Shown here: in pieces, positions 1 to 6,826 of the stretch
Layout of the letters: every line of letters starts with the position of its first letter
How positions within the stretch are numbered: position 1 is the first letter of the stretch
NCBI GenBank assembly: GCA_037143735.1
Contig: JBAWYD010000047.1
Coordinates: 1 to 18,267 of the forward strand
DNA from: JAPLJQ01 sp037143735
GTDB taxonomy: Bacteria; Desulfobacterota; Syntrophia; Syntrophales; UBA2185
Length of the DNA: 18,267 bases
Reading direction: 5' to 3'
Notes under the pieces: generated by a model
Databases searched by the model: none
Told to the model about the DNA's origin: nothing
What the model saw: only the letters and a program-made list of their open reading frames with translations
Position numbers and translations under genes: made by a program

Positions 1-1062
1 AGGCAGGGAATTGAGAAATCTTTTAACCTGGAGGCCGAGAGTGCGAACGCCTATCTGAAGAAAGCTGTAGAACTGGACCGGGAAAACCCGACGGGATACG
101 CCTTTCTGGCTCTGGCTCACTTATCGTCCTATGAGACAAGCTTTGAACAGAAGGACAGGGAGAGGAATCAAGAGATCATGCTGCGCTATGTCGGCGAAAC
201 CATTGCCCGGGGAGAGAAAAGAATTGAAAAATACCCCAAAGACGGTCAGGCATACTTTGCTATGGCCCTGGCGAAAATCGTCAAAGTTCGCTGGGCGATC
301 ACACAAAAACGTTATTTCATGATAGGGCGGGAAACCTCTAATATCTGGTATTATCTGGAAAAAGCAAAGGAAGAAGATCCTCAAAATTATGACATTTATT
401 TCCCCATGGGCCTCCTCCATTATCATGTTGATCATCTTCCGGGTTTGAGCCGCTTTTTTTCTTCCCTGTTGATTACATCCGGGGACCTCAAAAAAGGTCT
501 TCGGGAACTGGAACTGGCGGCGCAAAAAGGGGATCTTCTCAAGGAACTTGCCAAAGCTGAACTTGCCTCCGTTTATACGAATTTCGAGAAACAGCCCGCC
601 CGGGCGCTAACCATTGCCCGGGAATTAAAGGAAAAGTTCCCCCGCAATTATAATTGCTCGTTTGGGTTGGCCAATACGCTTTCCGACCTCCATCGATTCG
701 ATGAAGCCCTTGCCATAGCCCGGGAGATTGAAAAAGGCATTCAGGCCGGCATACCGCCTTTCGTCCCTCAGCTTCAGCCCCGCTATGATCAGTTAATGGG
801 AAGAATCCTTTTCAATCAGAGGCAATATGCCAAAGCCGCAGTATATTTCCAAAGGGTTCTAAAGGATAGTTCCTCTTATAACGCCCGGGTTCGGGCGTGG
901 GCCTGGGTGAATCTGGGAATGATTCACGATACCCAAAGAGAAAGAAAGCAGGCGGAAGAATGTTATTCCAGAGCCCTCAAGGTAGAAGGCGGTGAAGGCA
1001 TCGCTCAGGTAGAAGCAAAAAAATATCTGAAAACGCCCTATGTGCCACCATCTAAAACCTGA
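1..1062 (+). CDS. TPR-repeat protein, 5'-truncated by window edge
   Basis: The reading frame is open from base 1 to the TGA at 1060-1062 (353 residues visible), so the true start lies upstream; the ATG at 178 is internal. The protein is strongly helical with tetratricopeptide-like units. One, just after the edge, has alternating small and aromatic residues (AYLKKAVELDRENPTGYAFLAL); others follow around window residues 200-260 and near the C terminus (WAWVNLGMIHDTQ...AEECYSRALKV). TPR proteins are protein-interaction scaffolds. No catalytic motif is visible and the N terminus, which would show a signal peptide or anchor, is missing. It converges on the biotin operon (58 bp between the stops), so no functional link is implied. 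The TPR assignment is fairly secure; the specific role is unknown. Confidence 0.75.
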   Translation, partial: RQGIEKSFNLEAESANAYLKKAVELDRENPTGYAFLALAHLSSYETSFEQKDRERNQEIMLRYVGETIARGEKRIEKYPKDGQAYFAMALAKIVKVRWAITQKRYFMIGRETSNIWYYLEKAKEEDPQNYDIYFPMGLLHYHVDHLPGLSRFFSSLLITSGDLKKGLRELELAAQKGDLLKELAKAELASVYTNFEKQPARALTIARELKEKFPRNYNCSFGLANTLSDLHRFDEALAIAREIEKGIQAGIPPFVPQLQPRYDQLMGRILFNQRQYAKAAVYFQRVLKDSSSYNARVRAWAWVNLGMIHDTQRERKQAEECYSRALKVEGGEGIAQVEAKKYLKTPYVPPSKT

Positions 1063-1064
1063 CG

Positions 1065-1102
1065 GGGAATCCCATGCCCCGCCCTGAATAAGCAGGATTC
1101 CC
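1065..1102. terminator. inverted repeat between convergent genes, possible bidirectional terminator
   Basis: GGGAATCC (1065-1072) and GGATTCCC (1095-1102) form a perfect 8-bp stem around a 22-nt loop, placed exactly between the convergent stops of the TPR gene and bioD. Position suggests termination for both strands, but there is no clear T-run on either side and the loop is long, so a classical intrinsic terminator is not demonstrated. Confidence 0.3.
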
Positions 1103-1120
1103 TGACGTCCGGCCTTGTCC

Positions 1121-1834
1121 TCAGATATCGCCAAACAGAGCTGCAAGCGGAAGATAACAGCTCTCATGGGGACGGGAAAAGTCATGGATTCTCCCGACGA
1201 CGCCTGCTACTTTTACACCGGACCCCTCTTCGACGGCCGATTTGTTTTCATCAACCATCTCAGGCGGCGTTGCCATCTGCCCGGCATCGATAAACACCAC
1301 CCCTAAAGGCTCAAGGTTTCTTATTCTCAGAGCTTCGATAGTAAGAAGGGTATGGTTGATGGTGCCTAATCCGGCCCGGGCAGCGATAATCGGCCGCGCG
1401 TCTGTCGCCCTGATCAAGTCAATGACCAGCGTGTTTCCCCTTAACGGAACGAGAACGCCGCCCGCCCCTTCGAGAATGAGGGGATGATGCAGCAGGGCTT
1501 TTTGTGCTACGGCACATTCTATCACGGAAAGATCAATCGTTTTTCCTTCATCGCGGGCGGCAAACAGAGGCGCCTTGGGTTTACTGAAACAATAGATGAC
1601 GGAAGCAGCCGGTTCTTTGTCCCGCAAGGGCTCCACATGCTGATAAATGAATCGGGCATCACTGTCTGTATCATATGGATCTTTGCATCCGGTCTGCACC
1701 GGCTTAAGATAAAAAGGACTGTATCCCCCGGCAAAAAAGAATTGCATCAAAAGAAGGGACAATACGGTCTTTCCTACACCCGTATCCGTACCCACGACAA
1801 ACAGATTTCTTATCCTTTTATGTGATCTTTCCAT
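1121..1834 (-). CDS. bioD: dethiobiotin synthetase
   Basis: BioD closes the ureido ring of 7,8-diaminopelargonic acid with CO2 and ATP to give dethiobiotin, the step before BioB; it is a cytoplasmic P-loop enzyme. Visible motifs are the Walker A loop GTDTGVGKT (residues 15-23), KPVQTG (44-49) and EGAGGVLVPL (122-131), in the family order and spacing. I start it at the ATG at 1834 (237 aa) rather than further upstream, because AAGGAAG sits about 4 nt before it and the protein then begins MERSHKRIRNLFVVGTDTG, as BioD usually does. The start overlaps the bioF stop by 17 bp, so the two are probably translationally coupled. It is the last gene of the minus-strand biotin operon. Confidence 0.93.
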   Translation of the reverse strand: MERSHKRIRNLFVVGTDTGVGKTVLSLLLMQFFFAGGYSPFYLKPVQTGCKDPYDTDSDARFIYQHVEPLRDKEPAASVIYCFSKPKAPLFAARDEGKTIDLSVIECAVAQKALLHHPLILEGAGGVLVPLRGNTLVIDLIRATDARPIIAARAGLGTINHTLLTIEALRIRNLEPLGVVFIDAGQMATPPEMVDENKSAVEEGSGVKVAGVVGRIHDFSRPHESCYLPLAALFGDI

Positions 1835-2963
1835 ATACTTCCTTGACACGATCGATAAACAGGATCGCGTCTTTCTCTTCATGCATCGCTGTGACCCCGA
1901 TTCTTAATATGGCGCGGTGCAGGGGAACCGTTGGATACCTCGCCGGGAGAACGAAGATATTTCTTTCGAGAAGACCTCGGGACAGACGGACGGCTTCGTC
2001 CTCATCCCCGATCTCGAGAGCCAGGATATGGGCGTCACCGGAAACACGGAATCCTTCATGAAGCAAACCTTCTTTCAGAGTCCGGCTGACCTCTCTTAAA
2101 CGGCTCCGTTTATCATCACTTCCCTCAATAATCTCGAGTATGTCTATGGCCGTGGCGGCATGAGCCTCGGGGAGCGTTGTGGTATAAATGAGGGGCGAAG
2201 AAAAGTTGAAAAGATACTCCTTGAATCCATGGGGGAGGAGAACGAAAGCGCCGAATAATCCCAAGGCCTTTCCGAAAGTCCCAACGGCAATATCCGCCAC
2301 ATTGCCTGCAATTCCCCGTCCGCCCCGCCCGATGGCGCCAAAGGCATGGGCCTCATCGACAATCGTCAAAAAACCATAGCGGTCTTTCAGGCTTTGTATG
2401 CCGGAAACATCGAGACAGTCGCCATCCATGCTGAAGAGCGACTCCGTGAGGACGGCAACCTGCCCGCCCCTGTGCGCCTTCAGTTTTTTTTCAAGGTGGG
2501 TCAACGAATTGTGATTGTATCCGTAAAAAGCCGCTCCGCTTACGGTCATTCCCTTGACACTGCTCGCGTGAACGTGCTTGTCAAAAATAACCGTATCGCC
2601 CGGTTCAAAAAACCCGGAGAGTATCCCCATGTTTGCCTGATATCCGCTCGGGAAGAAGACGGCGTCACCGTAGCCGAAATATGAAGCGTATAATTTTTCC
2701 GCCTGGTTAATGACCGAATAATTTCCGGACATCAGGCGAGACGACGAAGACGACGTCCCATACTTTTGAAAATATCTTGCGGCCTTGAGCCTGAGTTCAT
2801 CGGAAACGCCGAGCCCCAGATAGTCGTTGGAAGCAAAATTTAATACCTTCCGGCCGTCCACAAGAAGGTATTTCCCCGTCCTTCCGGTCACTTCGGGTGG
2901 ATGGCGATAGAGGCCGGACTGCCTCCGGTCCGTTAACCTCGTTTTAAATCGCTGTGCAAACAT
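1818..2963 (-). CDS. bioF: 8-amino-7-oxononanoate synthase
   Basis: BioF is the PLP enzyme that condenses L-alanine with a pimeloyl-thioester (pimeloyl-ACP or -CoA) to make 8-amino-7-oxononanoate. The 381-aa product has the normal length of the alpha-oxoamine synthase family. Visible landmarks: NFASNDYLGLG near residue 42, His132 in KHVHASS (stacks on PLP), Asp203/His206 in VDEAHAFG, and the PLP lysine Lys232 in GTFGKALG. The start ATG has GGAAG about 8 nt upstream and lies 31 bp inside the preceding hotdog gene. Sitting directly downstream of a ketosynthase/ACP/dehydratase set suggests those genes supply its acyl substrate. General alpha-oxoamine synthases look similar, but the bio context settles the call. 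Confidence 0.93.
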   Translation of the reverse strand: MFAQRFKTRLTDRRQSGLYRHPPEVTGRTGKYLLVDGRKVLNFASNDYLGLGVSDELRLKAARYFQKYGTSSSSSRLMSGNYSVINQAEKLYASYFGYGDAVFFPSGYQANMGILSGFFEPGDTVIFDKHVHASSVKGMTVSGAAFYGYNHNSLTHLEKKLKAHRGGQVAVLTESLFSMDGDCLDVSGIQSLKDRYGFLTIVDEAHAFGAIGRGGRGIAGNVADIAVGTFGKALGLFGAFVLLPHGFKEYLFNFSSPLIYTTTLPEAHAATAIDILEIIEGSDDKRSRLREVSRTLKEGLLHEGFRVSGDAHILALEIGDEDEAVRLSRGLLERNIFVLPARYPTVPLHRAILRIGVTAMHEEKDAILFIDRVKEVYGKIT

Positions 2964-3385
2964 GCAAACATCTTCCGGTAATATCGTTGCAGGATACCTT
3001 TTTTGAAATTCCCGTCATAATCAATGGAAGCATAAAGAAAGTCCCCTTCCATCACGCCCGTGTTTCCCTTTTCAGCCTTTAGACGGCAGGAAAATGCAGA
3101 GGCGCTCCGGCTCAAAAGCCTCCCGGAAAGGGAATATTCCCCCTTCAAGATGTGCGAGGAAGGCAGCATGCAATTGACGATTTTCAGGAGAAACACATGC
3201 CTGTTGAAACCGACAAGATGGCGGATATAAAAAGCTCCAAGCTGGGCAAGCGCTTCCAGGCCTAAATAGACCGGGGCATCAGAAAAAGAACGGCTCCCCA
3301 TGATATGCGAGGCGCTGATCTCCTCAATCCTGTCAAGCATCGTAAAGGCGTTGAGCCCTGTATGAACGACTATCTCTGCATCCAC
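2933..3385 (-). CDS. FabZ-like hotdog protein lacking the catalytic His (HD2)
   Basis: A 150-aa hotdog-fold protein of the FabA/FabZ 3-hydroxyacyl-ACP dehydratase type. Residues 14-20 (FTMLDRI) match the first strand of FabZ (LLVDRV), and residues 38-48 (PVYLGLEALAQ) match the central-helix motif of FabZ (PGVLILEAMAQ), with the catalytic Glu at Glu44. The other catalytic residue, the His of HFPG 14 residues before the Glu, is absent: the aligned stretch reads GSRSFSD with Gly30 at that position (His27 is the nearest His). It therefore cannot make a normal homodimeric FabZ site by itself, but complements the other hotdog protein at 6491-6817. The start is a GTG at 3385; no ATG lies between it and the ketosynthase stop 25 nt upstream, and the ribosome site is weak. 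It overlaps bioF by 31 bp. Confidence 0.72.
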   Translation of the reverse strand: MDAEIVVHTGLNAFTMLDRIEEISASHIMGSRSFSDAPVYLGLEALAQLGAFYIRHLVGFNRHVFLLKIVNCMLPSSHILKGEYSLSGRLLSRSASAFSCRLKAEKGNTGVMEGDFLYASIDYDGNFKKGILQRYYRKMFACLHSDLKRG

Positions 3386-3409
3386 AATTTTCTGCCCGCT
3401 GTCCTTCGT

Positions 3410-4615
3410 TTATACGCTCCTTACAACCAGGGCGCTGTTCTGTCCGCCAAATCCGAAATTCTCTATAAGCACCGTGCCGAAAGGCAGATGTTTTCCGTCC
3501 GAAACAAAATTCACGCCTTTGCGGCAGGGTTCTTCCAGGTTTCTGATCTCGGGAAGATATCCTGCCCGCATGCAGGCCAAAGACAGGGCCAGCTCCAGGG
3601 CGCCGCATGCGGACGCGGTATGCCCGATCCAGGACTTCAGGGCTATCACATGAGGTTTCCGGCTTTCGCAAAGATCTCCGATAAGGTCGGCTTCTCTTTC
3701 ATCGTTCAGAACGGTGCCGGTTCCGTGAGAGGATATGACATCGACCTCCGTCACAGACATGGCCGCCTCATTCAAGGCCGCCGCGACGGCAATCTTTCCC
3801 TTTTCTCCGTTTCTGTCCGGCGCCGTCATGTTGTAAGCGTCCATGGAACATCCGTAACCGCATATCTCACCGTAAACCTGTGCTCCCCGTTTTTTTGCCC
3901 TTTCAAATTCTTCCAGAAGAAAAAAAGCGCCCCCCTCCCCCGGGATGAAGCCGCTGCGACTGCAATCGAAGGGTCTGCCTGCGTAAAGGGGATCTCCGTT
4001 ACCCGTATAAATGGCCTTTGCCTTCCTGTAGGCCAGTATCCCGCCGGGACTCAGGCGGGAGTCGCCTCCTCCGGCGAGGGACATGTTCAGATAACCGTCC
4101 TTTATCTTCCGAAAGGCCTCTCCAATGGCTTGTAATGAAGCCGAGCATGCCGTGGATACCGTCAGGTTTTCTCCATGGATTCCTAATAGTTTTGCAATGA
4201 CGGAAGCGGCCGTATTGGGCAGAAATTTCAGAATCCAAAGCGCTTGAAGATCTTCCCTGTCCAGTTCTCCTTTCCTGACTTCTGGGAATTCACCGCCGAT
4301 GTCAAGGTTGGGACCGGCGCCGACGAAAAGGCCTGCTTCCGACAGCGATTCTTTTTCACAGCCCGACCGCTTCACAGTCTCGATGGCTGAAGCGACGGCA
4401 AACTGGGCACCCCTGTTCAGATAACGGCCATCCTTAAAAGGTCCCGTATAGTCGCGGGCATTAAATTTCTTAACAGGAGAAACGACAACGTCTCCATCGA
4501 AGGCGGGCCTCTCAAAGCTTACTTTTTTCTCTTTGAAACTCTCTATAATCTCATTTTCGCAACGACCGACAGAGGAAATGATCCCCATAGAGGTGATGAC
4601 AACCCTTCTTTTCAT
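3410..4615 (-). CDS. FabF-type 3-oxoacyl-ACP synthase, biotin-operon specific
   Basis: This is a KAS I/II family condensing enzyme of 401 aa (family about 410), which would extend an acyl-thioester by two carbons from malonyl-ACP with loss of CO2. The Cys-His-His triad is intact: Cys157 in STACSAS, His297 in SSHGTGT, and Lys327/His332 in LKSWIGHTASACGALE. The C-terminal glycine loop reads GFGGQN (388-393) where most FabF/FabB have GFGGTN. It abuts the nitroreductase gene exactly (TAG then ATG) with AGGG upstream, so it is coupled to it. It is not a BioZ/KAS III protein, which has a Cys-His-Asn triad. By context I infer that it makes the pimeloyl chain for BioF; general fatty acid or polyketide synthesis is possible but less likely inside a bio operon. 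Confidence 0.85.
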   Translation of the reverse strand: MKRRVVITSMGIISSVGRCENEIIESFKEKKVSFERPAFDGDVVVSPVKKFNARDYTGPFKDGRYLNRGAQFAVASAIETVKRSGCEKESLSEAGLFVGAGPNLDIGGEFPEVRKGELDREDLQALWILKFLPNTAASVIAKLLGIHGENLTVSTACSASLQAIGEAFRKIKDGYLNMSLAGGGDSRLSPGGILAYRKAKAIYTGNGDPLYAGRPFDCSRSGFIPGEGGAFFLLEEFERAKKRGAQVYGEICGYGCSMDAYNMTAPDRNGEKGKIAVAAALNEAAMSVTEVDVISSHGTGTVLNDEREADLIGDLCESRKPHVIALKSWIGHTASACGALELALSLACMRAGYLPEIRNLEEPCRKGVNFVSDGKHLPFGTVLIENFGFGGQNSALVVRSV

Positions 4616-5248
4616 CTATATTTCCCTGTATACATCCGTGATATCTCTCCGATTAATATATGACGGCTCCTCATCGGGATAGCCCGTCGCGAGAAAACAC
4701 CTGATGGCAATCCCGCTTACGGAAAGAATTTTTTCCGGTTCTTCCATAAAAATCAGAGGGGCTGTAAGGATGCACGAACCAAGACCGAGTTCTTCTCCCT
4801 TCAGGAGATATCCCTTCAAAGCAAGCCCCACCGCCATGTCAAGATCCCTGTGTTTCGTATACCCCTGCTCCCTCTTGCAGACCCTCCCCAGCCTTTCGGA
4901 AAAACTGATGAATTTTAAGGATGTCCCCACGGCAAAAAGAACAGGCGCCTGGAACATGAATTCGGAAAACCGATAGTAACCGTTTAACCAGTTTCTAAGC
5001 CTTTTTGAGCCGCCGGTTTCCTCAAGAGCCTGCAACAGGCGCTCCCGGCCATCGCGCATCGCCTGATGAAGGAGGCATCTTGTCTCGAAAGATCGTAGGC
5101 GGATGAACCGCACAGGCTGGCTGTTTGAGGGAGATGGCGCTTTCATTGCCGCAAGGATCATAATCTTTATCCAGTCATCCGGGGGAGACTCGTCCCTGTA
5201 CTTCCTGATGCTCCTTCGTTCGTCTATCAGCTTGTCCAGGGGTGTCAT
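4616..5248 (-). CDS. nitroreductase-family FMN oxidoreductase, candidate enoyl reductase
   Basis: A 210-aa nitroreductase-fold protein, a dimeric family that binds FMN and uses NAD(P)H. Landmarks are the FMN-contact start RRSIRKY (11-17), APSPSNSQPVRF (37-48), the helix DMAVGLALKGYLLKGEELGLGSCIL, and the C-terminal ATGYPDEEP. The start ATG at 5248 has GAAGG about 7 nt upstream, 10 nt after the ACP stop, and its stop codon abuts the ketosynthase start. The physiological substrate cannot be read from sequence. In this operon every type-II fatty-acid step is represented except an identifiable enoyl reductase, so I propose that it reduces the 2-enoyl intermediate; this is inference. A different redox role or a flavin-dependent accessory role is possible. 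Confidence 0.75.
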   Translation of the reverse strand: MTPLDKLIDERRSIRKYRDESPPDDWIKIMILAAMKAPSPSNSQPVRFIRLRSFETRCLLHQAMRDGRERLLQALEETGGSKRLRNWLNGYYRFSEFMFQAPVLFAVGTSLKFISFSERLGRVCKREQGYTKHRDLDMAVGLALKGYLLKGEELGLGSCILTAPLIFMEEPEKILSVSGIAIRCFLATGYPDEEPSYINRRDITDVYREI

Positions 5249-5258
5249 GGGAAAACCT

Positions 5259-5630
5259 TCACGATTTTTGCGACTGAAACGTTATGTAATTCACGAGGTC
5301 TTGAATTTTAAGCTGGGGGCCTTCCGTAATGCGCGCAACGATTTCAGCTATCCTGTCTTCAGTGAGAAAGGGGTATCTCTGTGCGATGTAAGGAATGACG
5401 TCTATCTTTTGCTCCTGTGCCGCGATCATAAACGACCTGAATCGGGTCAGGAAAAGATCGTCGTCCTTCACGGTAATTTTAAATCGGCTGTTTATAGCCA
5501 CCGCCAGCTCCAGAAGATCTATAGACTCCGCGCCCAACTCCCGGATCAGGTATGTATCCGGCGTCATTCCCCTGTTTTCAAGATCAAGGATATCCACCAG
5601 AATTTTCTCTATTTCTGCAAAAGTATCCAT
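5259..5630 (-). CDS. acyl carrier protein with a ~45-residue insertion
   Basis: A 123-aa carrier protein. Helix I (FAEIEKILVDIL), the loop and the phosphopantetheine site LGAESIDLLEL (Ser36, within ESI in place of the usual DSL) are canonical, and the C-terminal helix LKIQDLVNYI fits helix IV. Between helix II and helix IV, however, about 60 residues replace the usual 16 or so, so it exceeds a normal ACP (about 78 aa) by some 45; the insertion includes IPYIAQRYPFLTEDRIAEIV. I start it at the ATG at 5630 because GGAGG (5640-5636) lies 5 nt upstream; a GTG at 5648 would put this ribosome site inside the gene. It follows the SDR gene after a 120-bp gap in which I see no gene. It probably tethers the growing dicarboxylic chain. 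A 4'-phosphopantetheinyl transferase elsewhere in the genome would be needed. Confidence 0.85.
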   Translation of the reverse strand: MDTFAEIEKILVDILDLENRGMTPDTYLIRELGAESIDLLELAVAINSRFKITVKDDDLFLTRFRSFMIAAQEQKIDVIPYIAQRYPFLTEDRIAEIVARITEGPQLKIQDLVNYITFQSQKS

Positions 5631-5750
5631 GTACCCCTCCGTATTCACTGAAAGTATTTCAGACGGAAATTATCGCGGTTTAAAATCTCTGATCCACAAC
5701 TCAAACACCCCGCTGAAATCCGTGCATCGTTTCCCACCGAATCCCGATAT

Positions 5751-6494
5751 TCATTTTCCCGATGTAAGTCCGCCGTCCATTAATATATCTGTTGCATTGA
5801 TGCCTGCCGCACTGTCTGAAAGAAGAAAGAGGATGGTTTCCGCAATCTCTTTTTTGCTTATCGCCCTTTTGATCGGCACCATGTCACGGACATCCCTTCC
5901 CTGCTTATTCAAGTAGTTTTTACCGCGTCCGGCGTCTATATAACCGGGACGCAGGATCGCCGTGGTTACACCGCGCTCTCCCAGCTCCAGCCCCATGTTG
6001 CGATAGAGAGCCTCCGAAGCCAGTTTGGCCGCCGCATAAAATCCCTGCCCGCAATTAGGCCTTTCTGCCGCGGAAGACGATATGAAGATCAAACGCCCCC
6101 TTCTTTTTTTGAGCATGACCCGGCCGGCCCGTTTCAGGACTTCTGCACGGAAGGAGACATTTTCCGTAAAGTATCGGCAAACCCTCTCCTCATCAGCCGC
6201 CGCGATAAAACTTTCGTAGTTTCCCTGGGCAAGATCAACCATGAAGTCGAGATCGCCATCGATGTGACGGAACAGGGAATCCAGCGAATCACGGTCTCCA
6301 AAGTTCAGATGACAGACGTCGTACTTCCCTTCCAGGGGCTCCAGATATTTTCTTATCGAGGCGAGTCCTTTTTCGTTCCTGTAAGTCAGGATGGGCAGCA
6401 GCGATGCCCTTATCAAATGTTCCGACAGAGTGAGGGCAAGTTCGCAGGTGCCTCCCAGGATCAGAACGCGGACGCCGGAAAATGTGGCTGTCAT
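5751..6494 (-). CDS. SDR-family oxidoreductase, FabG-like ketoreductase
   Basis: A 247-aa classical short-chain dehydrogenase/reductase, the length and architecture of FabG, which reduces 3-oxoacyl-ACP with NADPH. Visible are the N-terminal beta strand and nucleotide loop (LILGGTCELA, 11-20), the Ser in ISSSAA (139-143), the catalytic Tyr153-x3-Lys157 (YAAAK), RPGYIDAGRG (182-191) and the C-terminal INATDILMDGG. Two things differ from textbook FabG: the glycine-rich loop has Glu18 and Ala20 where Gly is usual, and the NNAG motif is replaced by DLAQGN (87-92). The start overlaps the upstream hotdog stop by 4 bp (ATGA), indicating coupling. Context suggests a dedicated reductase for the pimelate module; a generic SDR role cannot be excluded. 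Confidence 0.8.
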   Translation of the reverse strand: MTATFSGVRVLILGGTCELALTLSEHLIRASLLPILTYRNEKGLASIRKYLEPLEGKYDVCHLNFGDRDSLDSLFRHIDGDLDFMVDLAQGNYESFIAAADEERVCRYFTENVSFRAEVLKRAGRVMLKKRRGRLIFISSSAAERPNCGQGFYAAAKLASEALYRNMGLELGERGVTTAILRPGYIDAGRGKNYLNKQGRDVRDMVPIKRAISKKEIAETILFLLSDSAAGINATDILMDGGLTSGK

Positions 6495-6817
6495 CTCTTC
6501 AATGTCCCCGTGACGATTTTTTTATTTTCTCTAATGATAAAGCAAAGCAGGCGGTCATCCCGAAGCTCCATCCGAAAGGGATAACGACCGGGATGAAGGA
6601 ATTCTTTGAACCTGAAATTTTCTATAACAAGCGAATCGCCCGAGAAACCGGCTTCTCTCCCCGCTTTCAAAAACGCATGGACGATCAGACTTCCCGGAAC
6701 GACGGGATACCCGGGAAAATGCATTCGATAAATATTGTCGTCGGGGTCGAAGAAGAAGTCGCCCTCCCACGTATCATTATCAATTTTCCTGACTGATCTT
6801 TTATCGTTTTCCTTCAT
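6491..6817 (-). CDS. small FabZ-like hotdog protein with catalytic Glu replaced by His (HD1)
   Basis: A 108-aa hotdog protein, shorter than FabZ (about 150) because it lacks the first strand region. The signature HFPGYPVVPGSLIV (33-46) is nearly identical to FabZ's HFPGxPxxPGVLIV and retains the catalytic His33. Exactly 14 residues later, where FabZ has its catalytic Glu (and FabA an Asp), this protein has His47. Residues 65-85 (IENFRFKEFLHPGRYPFRMEL) fit the FabZ FKRPVxPGD strand. Alone it should lack the acid/base pair, but it is complementary to the hotdog protein at 2933-3385. The start lies 9 nt after the bioA stop with AAGG about 7 nt upstream. It is most likely one subunit of a heteromeric dehydratase; a non-catalytic or thioesterase role is the alternative. 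Confidence 0.75.
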   Translation of the reverse strand: MKENDKRSVRKIDNDTWEGDFFFDPDDNIYRMHFPGYPVVPGSLIVHAFLKAGREAGFSGDSLVIENFRFKEFLHPGRYPFRMELRDDRLLCFIIRENKKIVTGTLKR

Positions 6818-6826
6818 TTCCCGGCC

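Noticed and set aside
3305..4135. A 276-codon plus-strand open frame opposite the ketosynthase and hotdog genes
   Set aside because: It is antisense to genes with intact catalytic motifs and resembles no protein family.
3410..4615. Ketosynthase as BioZ
   Set aside because: BioZ is a KAS III (Cys-His-Asn) enzyme; this protein has the Cys-His-His/Lys pattern and C-terminal GFGG loop of FabF/FabB.
5631..5750. A tiny 17-codon frame (ATGAATATC...) overlapping the SDR stop in the 120-bp gap before the ACP gene
   Set aside because: Too short, no ribosome site and no recognisable sequence.
2933..6817. The fab-like genes as a polyketide or aryl-polyene cluster that merely sits next to bio genes
   Set aside because: They are interleaved between bioA and bioF, overlap bioF, and share the BirA-controlled transcript; no acyltransferase, ammonia-lyase or export genes of such clusters are present.
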